A stretch of 50,863 nucleotides of DNA, from assembly GCA_017448455.1 (NCBI GenBank), contig JAFSLL010000031.1, forward strand, positions 1 through 50,863, read 5' to 3'. This DNA is from Oscillospiraceae bacterium. GTDB taxonomy: Bacteria; Bacillota; Clostridia; Oscillospirales; Oscillospiraceae. Both the position numbers and the translations under genes were made by a program. This document shows, one piece after another, positions 23,925 through 32,186 of this stretch. Each line of letters starts with the position of its first letter. Positions within the stretch are counted from its first letter, which is position 1. Under the pieces are notes generated by a model. The model was not told the DNA's origin and made no database searches. It saw only the letters and a program-made list of their open reading frames with translations.

Positions 23925-23951
23925 TTAGCACTCCTTTAAAAGGAGTGCTAA
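23925..23951. promoter_or_regulatory. Perfect CIRCE element (HrcA operator)
   Basis: TTAGCACTC (23925-23933), 9-nt spacer, GAGTGCTAA (23943-23951): an exact match to the CIRCE consensus bound by the heat-shock repressor HrcA. It sits 17 nt past the M20 gene stop and about 130 nt upstream of the hsp20 ATG. The hsp20 promoter is not clear; candidates on the minus strand are TTCATA-N18-CATAAT just downstream of CIRCE, or a start overlapping the CIRCE. Confidence 0.95.
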
Positions 23952-23968
23952 TACCATTTCGTTCCGTA

Positions 23969-25402
23969 TTAAATTGCGATCGGGACGGCGTCGGCTTCGA
24001 TCGGGCAGACATAACCGTCAGCCGCGCGCTCGGCAAATTCTTCCTTCGCCTGCCGCAGCAACTCCGGATCGGTAAGAAGATCGAGCGCAGTCGCAGAAAG
24101 TACTTTCGCCGCAAAGAGCATCCCTTTATGCGCGAAAGAGCTCTTCCCGCTCGCAACAATCTGCCAGGAGTGACCGGGAACGCCCGCCGGCCAGCAGACT
24201 GCCTCAATCTGGGAGGTCGGCGTCAGCCAGCTGACATCGCCCACATCCGTGCTGCCCGGCGAAAACTCCGTGGAGGAATAGAGCGGCGGAATAAAATCAT
24301 TCAACGCTCTCATTCCGTTATCCGTCATCTTCGCGACCTGTTTCCGGATCGACAAGTCGTGGCGCGCCCCGTTGATGCCGTCTATGCCGCTGCCCGGATA
24401 CGTTGCCTTCAGGGCTGAGGCGAGCGCCATTTCCTCATCTGTATACTGTGGCGCTCCAATGGCGGTCATATTGGCGTACAGAGCCTTTTCGATTGTAAAA
24501 TTCGGCAGGAGTTCCGCTGTGCCATCGATGAAAATCCGGTCATAGCTCGTCCCGGTCATGAGCACAGCGCCTTTGGCAATGTTATCCACACGAGCCTGCA
24601 GGCTGACGCTGTCCGCCACCTTATTCGCGCGCACCATATAGAGGACGGATGCCTGCGCCTGCACCACATTCGGAGAGATGCCGCCGGCGTCCGTGATCGC
24701 GTAATGAATGCGGCAGTCATCGGTCATGTGCTCACGCAGGAACTGCACGCCGATGTTCATCAGCTCCACCGCATCGAGCGCGCTGCGTCCGTTATGCGGA
24801 TTGCCGGCTGCATGTGCGGCAATGCCGTGGAAACGGTAGAGAACCTGAATGCAGGAATTGTTGGTTCCGGTCATCGTCTGGTTGGCATCACTCGGATGCC
24901 AGCAGAGCGCGGCGTCCAGTTCTTTCCACAGGCCGTCCCGCGCCATGTAGGCCTTTCCCGCGCCGCCTTCCTCTCCGGGGCAGCCATAGAAAACTACGGT
25001 ACCGGACTTCCCTGTGCTTTGCAGATACTCTTTTACTGCCGCCGCGGCTGCAAGAGAACCCGCACCCAGCAGATTGTGGCCGCAGCCATGTCCGCTTCCG
25101 CCTTCCAGAATGGCGTCTGGGCAGCTGACACCCGCCTTCTGGCTGAGACCCGAGAGAGCATCGAATTCCCCTAGTATGCCAATTACCGGTTTTCCTGAAC
25201 CGAATTTCCCGCAGAACGCTGTCGGGATGCCGCACAGGTTTTCCGTCACCTCAAAGTCCAGCTGCCGCAGGGCGTCGCAGTAGCATTTCGCGGACTGAAA
25301 CTCCTTCAGGGAAAGCTCCGGGTTTTCCCAGATTCTGTCCGATATGTCCGTAAAGAACTGCGCGTGATCGTCGATCCAGGAACACAGTGCTGCTTTCTCC
25401 AT
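23969..25402 (-). CDS. M20-family amidohydrolase, AbgB-like
   Basis: A 477-residue zinc aminoacylase/carboxypeptidase-like protein, close in layout to AbgB (p-aminobenzoyl-glutamate hydrolase subunit). Motifs: ILGEFDALSG, GHGCGHNLLG, FYGCPGEEGGAGK (catalytic Glu), WHPSDANQT, and GIAAHAAGNPHNGRSALDAV in the dimerisation domain. STDVGDVSW and VPGHSWQ complete the metal site. The start ATG (25402-25400) overlaps the ABC ATPase TGA by one base, with GTG 25405 as alternative. Coupling to an amino-acid ABC importer suggests it hydrolyses an imported acylated or aminobenzoyl amino acid. The exact substrate is unknown. Confidence 0.88.
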   Translation of the reverse strand: MEKAALCSWIDDHAQFFTDISDRIWENPELSLKEFQSAKCYCDALRQLDFEVTENLCGIPTAFCGKFGSGKPVIGILGEFDALSGLSQKAGVSCPDAILEGGSGHGCGHNLLGAGSLAAAAAVKEYLQSTGKSGTVVFYGCPGEEGGAGKAYMARDGLWKELDAALCWHPSDANQTMTGTNNSCIQVLYRFHGIAAHAAGNPHNGRSALDAVELMNIGVQFLREHMTDDCRIHYAITDAGGISPNVVQAQASVLYMVRANKVADSVSLQARVDNIAKGAVLMTGTSYDRIFIDGTAELLPNFTIEKALYANMTAIGAPQYTDEEMALASALKATYPGSGIDGINGARHDLSIRKQVAKMTDNGMRALNDFIPPLYSSTEFSPGSTDVGDVSWLTPTSQIEAVCWPAGVPGHSWQIVASGKSSFAHKGMLFAAKVLSATALDLLTDPELLRQAKEEFAERAADGYVCPIEADAVPIAI

Positions 25403-26373
25403 CACAGCACCTTGGACAGAAAGTCCTTCAGCCGCGGGTTCTGCGGATGATTAAAGACCGCATCCGGGGTTCCCTCTTCCGCGATGATCCCATCATGCAT
25501 GAAGATCACGCGGTCGGCAACCTCTCGAGCAAAGCCCATCTCGTGGGTGACGATCACCGATGTCATCCCGCTCTTCACCAGATCGCGGATCAGATCCAGC
25601 ACTTCGCCCACCATTTCCGGGTCAAGGGCCGAAGTGGGCTCATCAAAGAGCATGACATCCGGTTCCATGGCCAGGGCACGCACGATCGCTACGCGCTGCC
25701 GCTGTCCGCCGGAGAGCGTAGAGGGGTAGACATCCGCCTTGTCCTGCAGCCCGATTCGGGTCAGCAGCTGCATGGCTTTTTCATTGGCGGCATTCACGAC
25801 ATCGTCTGCCGTTCCGGTAACGGGCTCTCCGCGTTTTTTGGCGTCCTTCAGACGCTGTTTTCCGATTTTGATCGGGGCGAGGGTGATGTTCTCTTTCACC
25901 GATTTGTTGTTAAACAGATTGAAGTTCTGGAATACCATCCCCATTTTCTGGCGGCCAAGGTTGATGTCAATATGATTCTCATCATAGATCTTTTTCATAA
26001 TTGCCTGGTATTCCGGTCCCTCGGCGCGCGGGTGCTTTTCCTTCAGCAGATCCTCTTCCTTAATCTTCTGAATCGCCGCCTCCCTCTCCATACCGCCGGC
26101 AATCAGGGTTTTGTACGTTCTGGAAGCGCAGATTACCTCTTTCCGCAGATACGGATCTACAGGGGTCATGAGCTTTCCTTCCATCCAGACTTCGCCGAAA
26201 GTCGGCTCCTCCAGCAGGTTCATGCAGCGAAGGAACGTGGACTTTCCGGAGCCGGAGACGCCGATAATGGCGACCACTTCTCCTTTGTTGACCGTCGTGG
26301 AGACGCCTTTGAGCACCTGGAGATCGCCGAAGTTCTTGTAAATGTTTTTGATGTCAAGCATTATATCAGGCAT
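25402..26373 (-). CDS. Polar amino-acid ABC importer, ATP-binding subunit with two insertions
   Basis: A 323-residue GlnQ/HisP-type ATPase, about 75-80 residues longer than usual. Walker [10 protein letters not shown] (38-46), Q-loop FQNFNLF (Gln149), signature LSGGQ (220-224), Walker [12 protein letters not shown] (about 241-251) and switch His in VIVTHEMGF are intact. The extra length is a charged, helical ~65-residue insertion between Walker A and the Q-loop (about 70-138) and a ~20-residue Lys/Arg-rich one after it (about 172-195). The catalytic parts are complete, so it should be active. Its 5' end overlaps the permease gene by 8 nt. Confidence 0.92.
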   Translation of the reverse strand: MPDIMLDIKNIYKNFGDLQVLKGVSTTVNKGEVVAIIGVSGSGKSTFLRCMNLLEEPTFGEVWMEGKLMTPVDPYLRKEVICASRTYKTLIAGGMEREAAIQKIKEEDLLKEKHPRAEGPEYQAIMKKIYDENHIDINLGRQKMGMVFQNFNLFNNKSVKENITLAPIKIGKQRLKDAKKRGEPVTGTADDVVNAANEKAMQLLTRIGLQDKADVYPSTLSGGQRQRVAIVRALAMEPDVMLFDEPTSALDPEMVGEVLDLIRDLVKSGMTSVIVTHEMGFAREVADRVIFMHDGIIAEEGTPDAVFNHPQNPRLKDFLSKVL

Positions 26374-27043
26374 GGGCTTTCAAGCTCCTTTCCCAGGCTT
26401 TGAGAATCTTTGAAAGAATGTAGGTAAGCGCAAAATACAGCACACCGACAATGATCAGACACTCCATGGTCAGGTAGGTATATCCCTTTACCTTGAGGTA
26501 GGCTGTCATCAGTTCGCCGACAAAGAAGGTGGACGCCAGGGAGGTTTCCTTCACGACCATAATAAACTCATTGCCCAGCGCGGGAAGGATGTTCTTGACG
26601 GCCTGCGGCAGTACGATCGAAAGCATGGCCGTCTTATGACTCAGGCCCAGAGAGCGCGCCGCTTCCATCTGTCCGGGGTCTACCGCTTCAATGCCGGAAC
26701 GGATGATTTCCGATACATAGGCACTGGAATTGATAATCAGCACAATGGACACCGAGTAGATATACGGCATTGAGGAGAGTTTCGGGATAATGAGCGGGAA
26801 CACAAACACACCGATATACAGCTGGAGCAGAACCGGGGTTCCTCGAATGACCTCTACAATGATGTTGACGATCAGCTTTAAGATCTTCAGTTTGGAACGC
26901 TTTGCCAGTGCCATCAGAGAGCCGAAAAAGGCACCGCCCGCAACCGCGATCAGAGAAAGCAGCAGGGTGTAGCCGATGCCCTGGACCAGGAACACTTTCC
27001 AGTATTTGGTCATAATACTGATGATGTTTGTGATAAAGTTCAT
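26366..27043 (-). CDS. Polar amino-acid ABC importer, permease subunit
   Basis: A 225-residue His/Glu/Gln/Arg/opine-type permease with about five transmembrane helices. [19 protein letters not shown] and the EAA loop [32 protein letters not shown] contact the ATPase. One permease gene is present, so the transporter is probably a homodimer. ATG 27043 has GGGAGA upstream at 11 nt; ATG 27061 has no SD. The gene lies 106 nt behind the binding-protein gene, across a long hairpin. Confidence 0.93.
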   Translation of the reverse strand: MNFITNIISIMTKYWKVFLVQGIGYTLLLSLIAVAGGAFFGSLMALAKRSKLKILKLIVNIIVEVIRGTPVLLQLYIGVFVFPLIIPKLSSMPYIYSVSIVLIINSSAYVSEIIRSGIEAVDPGQMEAARSLGLSHKTAMLSIVLPQAVKNILPALGNEFIMVVKETSLASTFFVGELMTAYLKVKGYTYLTMECLIIVGVLYFALTYILSKILKAWERSLKAHA

Positions 27044-27073
27044 ATTGGTGAATTCTCCCATACATTATTGAGG

Positions 27074-27102
27074 CGGAAGGGCTGGGAAGACCAGCCCTTC
27101 CG
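27074..27102 (-). other. 12-bp hairpin between binding-protein and permease genes
   Basis: Perfect arms 27074-27085 and 27091-27102 with a 5-nt loop and no T-run afterwards. Such intra-operon hairpins protect the upstream message or attenuate read-through, giving more binding protein than permease. Confidence 0.7.
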
Positions 27103-27149
27103 TCCTGAATCCGTCTGATTTCAGATCCTGTACTGCCTTGTTCTTATGA

Positions 27150-28076
27150 TTACTCTGTGATCTTATTGCCCTGATCGTCGTAGCCCAGTTCGTCCAGGGT
27201 GGAAATATCGGCATAAATCTTGCAGGCATCATACCAGCCCGTGTAATAGTCGTTCTCCAGCGCCTTGCCGAGGGCCTCATTCACCTTTTCCAGAAGCTCG
27301 GTATTGTTCTTGTTGAGCAGGCAGACGTTGTTCTTGTAGATCTCATCAATCTCAAACTGGAATCCGGTAAAGGCAATGCTGTCAGCGGCGTTGGCAATAA
27401 TCGCTTCCCCGTTGCCCTGGGCAACCGCCAGGAAGTCAATCTGCTTTGCCTTCAACGCTTCGACCGCGGTGCCGAGATCAACGTATACGCCGCTGATATC
27501 CACATCCAGATCGGTGAAGGTTTCTTCGACCAGAACCTGCTGCAGGGACGCGCCCTGGTAACCGATTTTGTATCCGACGAAGTCTTCCGGCTTTGTGAAC
27601 TTGCCCTCATTCTCCTTCAGGCAGATGATGGACTGCTCGGTTTCGTTGTCGCCCGCGACATACCAGTCAGAGAGGGCGAAGTTCTGGGAGCGTTCATAGG
27701 TCCAGGAGAATCCGGAAATCGCGATATCGACATTGCCGGTCTGAACCGCCGCCTGGCAGGCGTCAAAGCTCATCGGTTTGAGAGAGAGGGTCATGTCCAG
27801 CTCTTTCGCCAGATAATTGGCCAGCAGCACATCAAAGCCTACAATCGCATCATCGCCGCTCTTCGCCACATCATAAAACTCCATCGGCGCGAAGTCGGGA
27901 GAAAGCGCGACCGTGAGCGTGCCATTGGAACCGGTCCATTTCAGGTCGGCAAGGTACTTGTCATACGCCGCGGCCAGATTGGGCTCCGACGAGGTTGCAC
28001 TGTTTCCGCAGGCGGCAAGCCCGAGCACCATCGTCAGGGCAAGCAGCAGGCACATCATTTTAGAAATCTTTTTCAT
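27150..28076 (-). CDS. Polar amino-acid ABC importer, substrate-binding lipoprotein
   Basis: A 308-residue family-3 solute-binding protein on the outer membrane face. Lipobox LAAC (Cys near residue 23) after a classic signal peptide. The mature domain begins with LTVALSPDFAPMEFYD and continues VGFDVLLANYLAKELDM, FDACQAAVQTGNVDIAISGFSWT and GYKIGYQGASLQQVL, all family landmarks. The ligand is not predictable; the AbgB-like enzyme in the operon hints at an acylated or aminobenzoyl amino acid. The start has GAGGAGATTAAAA. It is the first gene of the operon. Confidence 0.93.
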   Translation of the reverse strand: MKKISKMMCLLLALTMVLGLAACGNSATSSEPNLAAAYDKYLADLKWTGSNGTLTVALSPDFAPMEFYDVAKSGDDAIVGFDVLLANYLAKELDMTLSLKPMSFDACQAAVQTGNVDIAISGFSWTYERSQNFALSDWYVAGDNETEQSIICLKENEGKFTKPEDFVGYKIGYQGASLQQVLVEETFTDLDVDISGVYVDLGTAVEALKAKQIDFLAVAQGNGEAIIANAADSIAFTGFQFEIDEIYKNNVCLLNKNNTELLEKVNEALGKALENDYYTGWYDACKIYADISTLDELGYDDQGNKITE

Positions 28077-28141
28077 TTTTAATCTCCTCTATTATTTCAA
28101 TTTGAAACGCCATATGATCTTCCCCTTGGGAAGTCAAGTGA

Positions 28142-28170
28142 AGTATACTCTGCATAACACGCAAAGTCAA
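28142..28170 (-). promoter_or_regulatory. Promoter of the ABC importer/M20 operon
   Basis: Minus strand TTGACT (28170-28165), 17-nt spacer, TATACT (28147-28142). Confidence 0.75.
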
Positions 28171-28232
28171 TACATAAATATGCAGAATCAGAGCGAATAT
28201 TCCCGGGATTTTTTGTATATTTGTGTGAAGTA

Positions 28233-28265
28233 TGCATATATTTATTCATTGTCATTGAATATGCA
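28233..28265. promoter_or_regulatory. Imperfect palindrome in the divergent control region
   Basis: An inverted repeat with outer arms TGCATAT/ATATGCA and inner arms ATTCA/TGAAT. It lies between the divergent importer and alr promoters, about 10 nt before the alr -35. Candidate operator for an amino-acid-responsive regulator; the regulator is unknown. Confidence 0.4.
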
Positions 28266-28275
28266 AGGTTTGTTC

Positions 28276-28304
28276 TTGCATGAAAGGGAAAAGCAGGATA
28301 TAAT
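28276..28304 (+). promoter_or_regulatory. Promoter of the alr-LOG-clc-acpS operon
   Basis: TTGCAT (28276-28281), 17-nt spacer, TATAAT (28299-28304). It rules out in-frame starts upstream of 28348. Confidence 0.75.
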
Positions 28305-28347
28305 GCGAACCGTGCAGAAACAGAAACACACAGGAGACCGTCTTTCT

Positions 28348-29472
28348 ATGGAGAACCGAACCGATAATTCCTATCTTGCCGTGGATCTGGGAACCCTTCG
28401 CAGCAATGTCCGCGCGATTCTCTCAACGCTCGGAGAAAACGTGCAGCTGATTCCCGTTCTGAAAGACGACGCTTACGGGCTTGGCGCCATACCAGTCGCG
28501 CAAACTCTCTGCGAATTCCCTGAAATCCAGTGCTTTGCGGTCGCGCATGTTTCGGAAGGGATCCTTCTGCGAAGTGCCGGGATCGATCGGGAAATCCTGG
28601 TTATGGGCAGTTCGCTTCCGTTCCAGATTCCCGCCGCGCTGCAGGCGGACCTGACGCTGACCTGCGGACGTCCGGGTTTTCTGCGGGAGCTGTCCGCTGT
28701 CGCGAAGGAAAGGCATACACGCGCAAAATTCCAGCTGAAAATCGATATCGGTCTGCATCGAATCGGGATTGAGCCGGAGCATCTCTCTTCCTGGATCCGG
28801 GAATACCGGGAATGCGAGGAAGACCTCCTGTTGAAAGGTGTTTTCTCTCATTTTTCAGAAGCGGACAGCCTGCACAAAGATGAGGCAGAGTTTCAACGAT
28901 TTCAAAGCGCTGTCGCAGTTCTGGAAGAAAACGGCATTCCTGTCCCGCTGAAGCATGTCGCGGCATCATATTCTTCCGAACATTTCCCGCAGTTCTCGCT
29001 TGACGCCGTACGGTGCGGACGCCGCCTGTACATGGACCGACCGACAGATCCCACCGGCATGATCCGGGAAGTGGCAAGCTGGAGAGGCTATCTTACCGCT
29101 GTCAGCCGCAGAAAAAAAGGTGAATGCATCGGTTACAGTGGAAAAGTGCAGCTGAAAGAAGACAGTATGGTCGCCACCGTCAGTGTCGGTTACGGAGACG
29201 GACTGAACCAGGATCTTTTCGGTGTCGGCGCGCCGGTTCTCGTCGGTGGCATCAGATGTCCGCTTCTTGCCTGCTGTATGGATCAGTGCATGGTCGATGT
29301 CACTACTGTCGACTGCAAAGCGGGCGATGAGGTCACTTTTTTTGGCTATGACGGAAAAGGCGCCTTCCTCTCTTCGCAGGAAATCGCCTCCCTGATCAAC
29401 GATGACGAGGGCTGCGGTCTGACCTCCGCGCTCTCACCCCGTGTCGCGCGCGTTTATGAATGCGGCAATTAA
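28348..29472 (+). CDS. alr: Alanine racemase
   Basis: A 374-residue PLP enzyme making D-Ala for peptidoglycan. The PLP lysine is in VLKDDAYGLG (Lys39; usual form KANAYGHG). A Tyr in GECIGYSGKV lies 19 residues before the Tyr of SVGYGDG, the same spacing as the catalytic Tyr265 and Tyr284 of the Geobacillus enzyme. CCMDQCMVD gives the conserved MDQ segment. The reading frame is open far upstream, but the promoter and AGGAG fix the ATG at 28348. The acpS neighbourhood is typical for alr. Another small-amino-acid racemase is possible but less likely. Confidence 0.88.
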   Translation: MENRTDNSYLAVDLGTLRSNVRAILSTLGENVQLIPVLKDDAYGLGAIPVAQTLCEFPEIQCFAVAHVSEGILLRSAGIDREILVMGSSLPFQIPAALQADLTLTCGRPGFLRELSAVAKERHTRAKFQLKIDIGLHRIGIEPEHLSSWIREYRECEEDLLLKGVFSHFSEADSLHKDEAEFQRFQSAVAVLEENGIPVPLKHVAASYSSEHFPQFSLDAVRCGRRLYMDRPTDPTGMIREVASWRGYLTAVSRRKKGECIGYSGKVQLKEDSMVATVSVGYGDGLNQDLFGVGAPVLVGGIRCPLLACCMDQCMVDVTTVDCKAGDEVTFFGYDGKGAFLSSQEIASLINDDEGCGLTSALSPRVARVYECGN

Positions 29473-29512
29473 GAATTGACACATCCACAAGCATGATGGA
29501 AGGAGAGTTGCT

Positions 29513-30094
29513 GTGAAGATCTGTATTTTCGGCGCATCATCCGACCACCTTGCCGCCCGGTATTATCAGGAAGCAGAGGTGCTCGGACGCCTGATCGCCG
29601 CAGAGGGGCACTCCCTGATTTTCGGCGGCGGGGTCGGTGGACTCATGGGAGCCTGCGCAAGTGCCGCGCTGACTGCCGGCGGGCGCGTGATCGGCATCGC
29701 ACCCCGCATCTTCGATGAGCCCGGCATCCTGCTGGAAGGCTGTGACGAACTGCTTTTCACCGAGACGATGTCAGAACGAAAAACAAGGATGACGGAACTC
29801 AGCGATGCCTATATCGCCCTTCCCGGCGGGATTGGCACCATGGATGAGTTCTTTGAAGTCATCACCCTGCTGCAGTTAGGCCTTGCTCATGGCACGCTGG
29901 TGCTGCTGAACACCGGCGGATTCTATGATTCTTTGCTTTCTTTCCTGCGCGAGATGGCAGAGGGCGGCTTTATGAGTCGGCACTGTCTGGACCTGATCTC
30001 TGTCGTCTCCACACCGGAAGAGGCTCTGCGTGCCGCTCTTACCGCACCGTCTCTCGAAGGCAATATCCGGCGGCTGGAAGACTATACCCGCTGA
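29513..30094 (+). CDS. LOG family protein (cytokinin phosphoribohydrolase-like)
   Basis: A 193-residue Rossmann-like protein of the LOG/TIGR00730 family, often misnamed lysine decarboxylase. The diagnostic motif PGGIGTMDE is at 104-112; FGGGVGGLMGACASAAL is the nucleotide-binding turn. Homologues cleave ribose 5-phosphate from nucleoside monophosphates; the bacterial substrate is usually unknown. The start is GTG (29513) with AAGGAGAG upstream. Second gene of the alr operon. Confidence 0.9.
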   Translation: MKICIFGASSDHLAARYYQEAEVLGRLIAAEGHSLIFGGGVGGLMGACASAALTAGGRVIGIAPRIFDEPGILLEGCDELLFTETMSERKTRMTELSDAYIALPGGIGTMDEFFEVITLLQLGLAHGTLVLLNTGGFYDSLLSFLREMAEGGFMSRHCLDLISVVSTPEEALRAALTAPSLEGNIRRLEDYTR

Positions 30095-30121
30095 TTCCAT
30101 AAACAGGAGAATCCACAATCC

Positions 30122-31414
30122 ATGGAGAATCTTAAAAATGCCGCGCGGGAACAGTTTTCCCGCATCCGACTCTATATCCGTTCCCTTTTCAAATGGCTGC
30201 TGCTCTCTTTTCTTGTCGGCATCCTCTGCGGCGGACTTGGTTCCGCCTTTCATATCGGCGTGGAATACGCCACCGAACTGCGCGCAGGTCATTCATGGCT
30301 TCTTTTTCTGCTCCCTTTCGGCGGCCTCGCGATAGTCGCGATCTACCGCTTCTTTTCCGTAGAGGGGCAGAGCACCGACAGCGTCATCGACGAGGTGCAG
30401 TCCGGCCGCGGATTGAAAATCCTGCTGATTCCGGCAATTTTTCTCTCCACCCTGCTGACGCATCTCTTCGGCGGATCGGCAGGACGCGAAGGCGCCGCGC
30501 TGCAGATGGGCGGAACTATCGGCTTCGAGATCGGAAAACTGCTTCATTTTGATGACCGCGATCTGCGCACGGCAACCATGGCGGGCATGGCGGCCTTTTT
30601 CTCCGCCCTGTTCGGCACCCCCGTCGGCGCGACGATTTTCGCGATCGCGGTGATCAGCGTAGGGCTTGTCTATCATGCTGCCCTGATCCCCTGTCTGGTC
30701 TCTTCCCTGACCGCTTACGGAATCTCCCTCTTCTTCGGTGTGGAGCCCACCCGCTTTGCGGTTCTGTTTCCCGCCATCGACGCGATGATGCTTCTCCGCT
30801 GTGCTGTACTCGCCGTATTCTGCGCCTTTGTTTCCATGCTCTTCTGCGATTTCCTCCACTGGACGGAACGCCTCGCGGAAAAGAAGATTCCCTCCCCCTG
30901 GCTGCGCGCTTTTGTCGGAGGCGCACTGCTGCTGGCCCTCAGTCTCCTGATCCCGGGTGGAGAATACAATGGCGCCGGGATGAGCGTGATCCAGCGGGCG
31001 GTGGAGGGCGGCCAGGCGAAAACCGCTGCCTTTCTGCTGAAGATCCTGTTTACAACCATCACACTTGCGGCCGGCTTTAAGGGCGGTGAAGTGGTTCCCT
31101 GCTTCTTCATCGGCGCGACCTTTGGCTGCGTCGTCGGGCCGCTGCTTGGCATTCCGGCCGGTTTTGCCGCCGCGCTGGGCCTGATTTCCGTCTTCTGCGC
31201 CTCGGTAAACTGCCCGATCGGCTCGATTTTTCTCGCCGTTGAGCTCTTTGGCGGAGAGGGACTGCTCTGCTACGCGGTCTGCTGCACGGTGAGCTTCGTG
31301 CTCTCCGGATACGACGGACTGTATTCCGGCCAGAAGATTGTCTATGACAAGCTTAAGGCCCGTTACATCGATGTACACACCAATGCCTGGCATGAGGAGG
31401 AGGCGAAGGAATGA
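30122..31414 (+). CDS. ClC-family anion channel or antiporter
   Basis: A 430-residue ClC-fold membrane protein with about ten hydrophobic segments in two inverted halves. The gating-glutamate motif is present as GGSAGREGAALQMG (Glu123). The GxFxP-like second filter segment reads GFKGGEVVPCFF. The first filter motif, normally GSGIP, reads GQSTDSV (82-88). This fits a divergent ClC branch common in Clostridia; whether it carries chloride or fluoride, and by channel or exchange, cannot be told. No cytoplasmic CBS domains. Its last codons overlap acpS by ATGA. Confidence 0.88.
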   Translation: MENLKNAAREQFSRIRLYIRSLFKWLLLSFLVGILCGGLGSAFHIGVEYATELRAGHSWLLFLLPFGGLAIVAIYRFFSVEGQSTDSVIDEVQSGRGLKILLIPAIFLSTLLTHLFGGSAGREGAALQMGGTIGFEIGKLLHFDDRDLRTATMAGMAAFFSALFGTPVGATIFAIAVISVGLVYHAALIPCLVSSLTAYGISLFFGVEPTRFAVLFPAIDAMMLLRCAVLAVFCAFVSMLFCDFLHWTERLAEKKIPSPWLRAFVGGALLLALSLLIPGGEYNGAGMSVIQRAVEGGQAKTAAFLLKILFTTITLAAGFKGGEVVPCFFIGATFGCVVGPLLGIPAGFAAALGLISVFCASVNCPIGSIFLAVELFGGEGLLCYAVCCTVSFVLSGYDGLYSGQKIVYDKLKARYIDVHTNAWHEEEAKE

Positions 31415-31788
31415 TCCACGGGATCGGAATTGATATATGCCAGATCTCCCGCATCGCGCGGCTGCTGGAACGTGAGGGTGAGGACGGGCCTTTTTTCCGG
31501 CGCGGCTTCACGAAACGGGAACGTGCGGAGGCGGAGAGACGGCATGACAAAGCCTGCTTTTACGCCGGCCGCTTCGCCGTAAAGGAAGCGGTCCGGAAAG
31601 CCGCCGGTTTCGGCGATCTGCGGCAGATCGAAAGCCTGCACCGCGAGGATGGCAGCCCTTATGTCTGTATGGACAGCAGTTTTGGAGAAAAGCTCAGAGA
31701 ATCCGGTCTGACCGTTCATATATCCGTCAGCAATGAGGACGACTATGCCGTGGCATTTGCGATCGCGGAAAAAGATCCGTCCAAATGA
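31411..31788 (+). CDS. acpS: Holo-[acyl-carrier-protein] synthase
   Basis: A 125-residue phosphopantetheinyl transferase that activates acyl carrier protein from CoA. Mg-binding residues are in GIGIDI (Asp8) and FAVKEAVRKA (Glu59). HISVSNEDDYAVAFAI is the C-terminal strand pair of the trimer core. The start overlaps the ClC stop (ATGA, 31411-31414), so translation is coupled. Last gene of the operon. Pairing of acpS with alr is common in Gram-positives. Confidence 0.95.
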   Translation: MIHGIGIDICQISRIARLLEREGEDGPFFRRGFTKRERAEAERRHDKACFYAGRFAVKEAVRKAAGFGDLRQIESLHREDGSPYVCMDSSFGEKLRESGLTVHISVSNEDDYAVAFAIAEKDPSK

Positions 31789-31819
31789 AAAACGCCCCTC
31801 AACGGGGCGTTTTTCATTT
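31783..31819. terminator. Bidirectional terminator
   Basis: Perfect 16-bp stem (31783-31798/31804-31819) with A-tract and T-tract on opposite sides. It ends the alr operon and, from the other strand, the small peptide gene. Confidence 0.93.
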
Positions 31820-31826
31820 GAGCGGT

Positions 31827-32021
31827 TTATTTGCTGTCGTTCACAGCTGTCTGGTCGGACAGGGGGCCTGTTTTGCTGTCTTCCTTCATGATGCTGCGGA
31901 TGATTCTGCCAATCTCCTGATTGATTTTTCCCTGGATTTCATCCGTGTCAATCACAAGGCCGCCGCTGACGGCATCGAGAGCGCCGTCTTCCAGCACTTC
32001 CGCATTTTTCTTCTCGTCCAT
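31827..32021 (-). CDS. Small peptide with double-glycine-type leader (candidate bacteriocin or RiPP precursor)
   Basis: A 64-residue peptide. The N-terminus MDEKKNAEVLEDGALDAVSGG looks like a leader cut after Gly-Gly (20-21), with the L-x-x-V-S-G-G pattern of leaders processed by C39-type peptidase exporters. The 43-residue remainder has an amphipathic helix (EIGRIIRSIMKED), no Cys, and a polar tail. The gene is credible: AGGGAGG SD 5 nt before the ATG, its own promoter and a terminator. A heterodimeric ABC exporter lies just upstream on the same strand but has no peptidase domain. I infer a secreted signal or antimicrobial peptide; a different role is possible. Confidence 0.65.
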   Translation of the reverse strand: MDEKKNAEVLEDGALDAVSGGLVIDTDEIQGKINQEIGRIIRSIMKEDSKTGPLSDQTAVNDSK

Positions 32022-32066
32022 GATACCCTCCCTATTCTGTTTCTCGGAGTCTTTCGGTCTGCAGAC

Positions 32067-32095
32067 ATTTTATCACGAATCAGCCATTCCGGCAA
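32067..32095 (-). promoter_or_regulatory. Promoter of the small peptide gene
   Basis: Minus strand TTGCCG (32095-32090), 17-nt spacer, TAAAAT (32072-32067). Start site about 40 nt before the ATG. Confidence 0.65.
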
Positions 32096-32139
32096 GGAGC
32101 AGAATAGCCTTATTCTTGACAGACGCCTCTTTTATTGAT

Positions 32140-32171
32140 ACGAAGCACATCTCTTTCGGGACGTGCTTCGT
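32140..32171. terminator. Hairpin between the ABC exporter and peptide genes
   Basis: Stem ACGAAGCAC/GTGCTTCGT (32140-32148/32163-32171). The exporter operon enters from the right and should end here, yet the T-run (GTCGTTTTA) is on the plus-strand side. It may be leaky for the minus strand. Confidence 0.55.
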
Positions 32172-32186
32172 GTCGTTTTATACACT

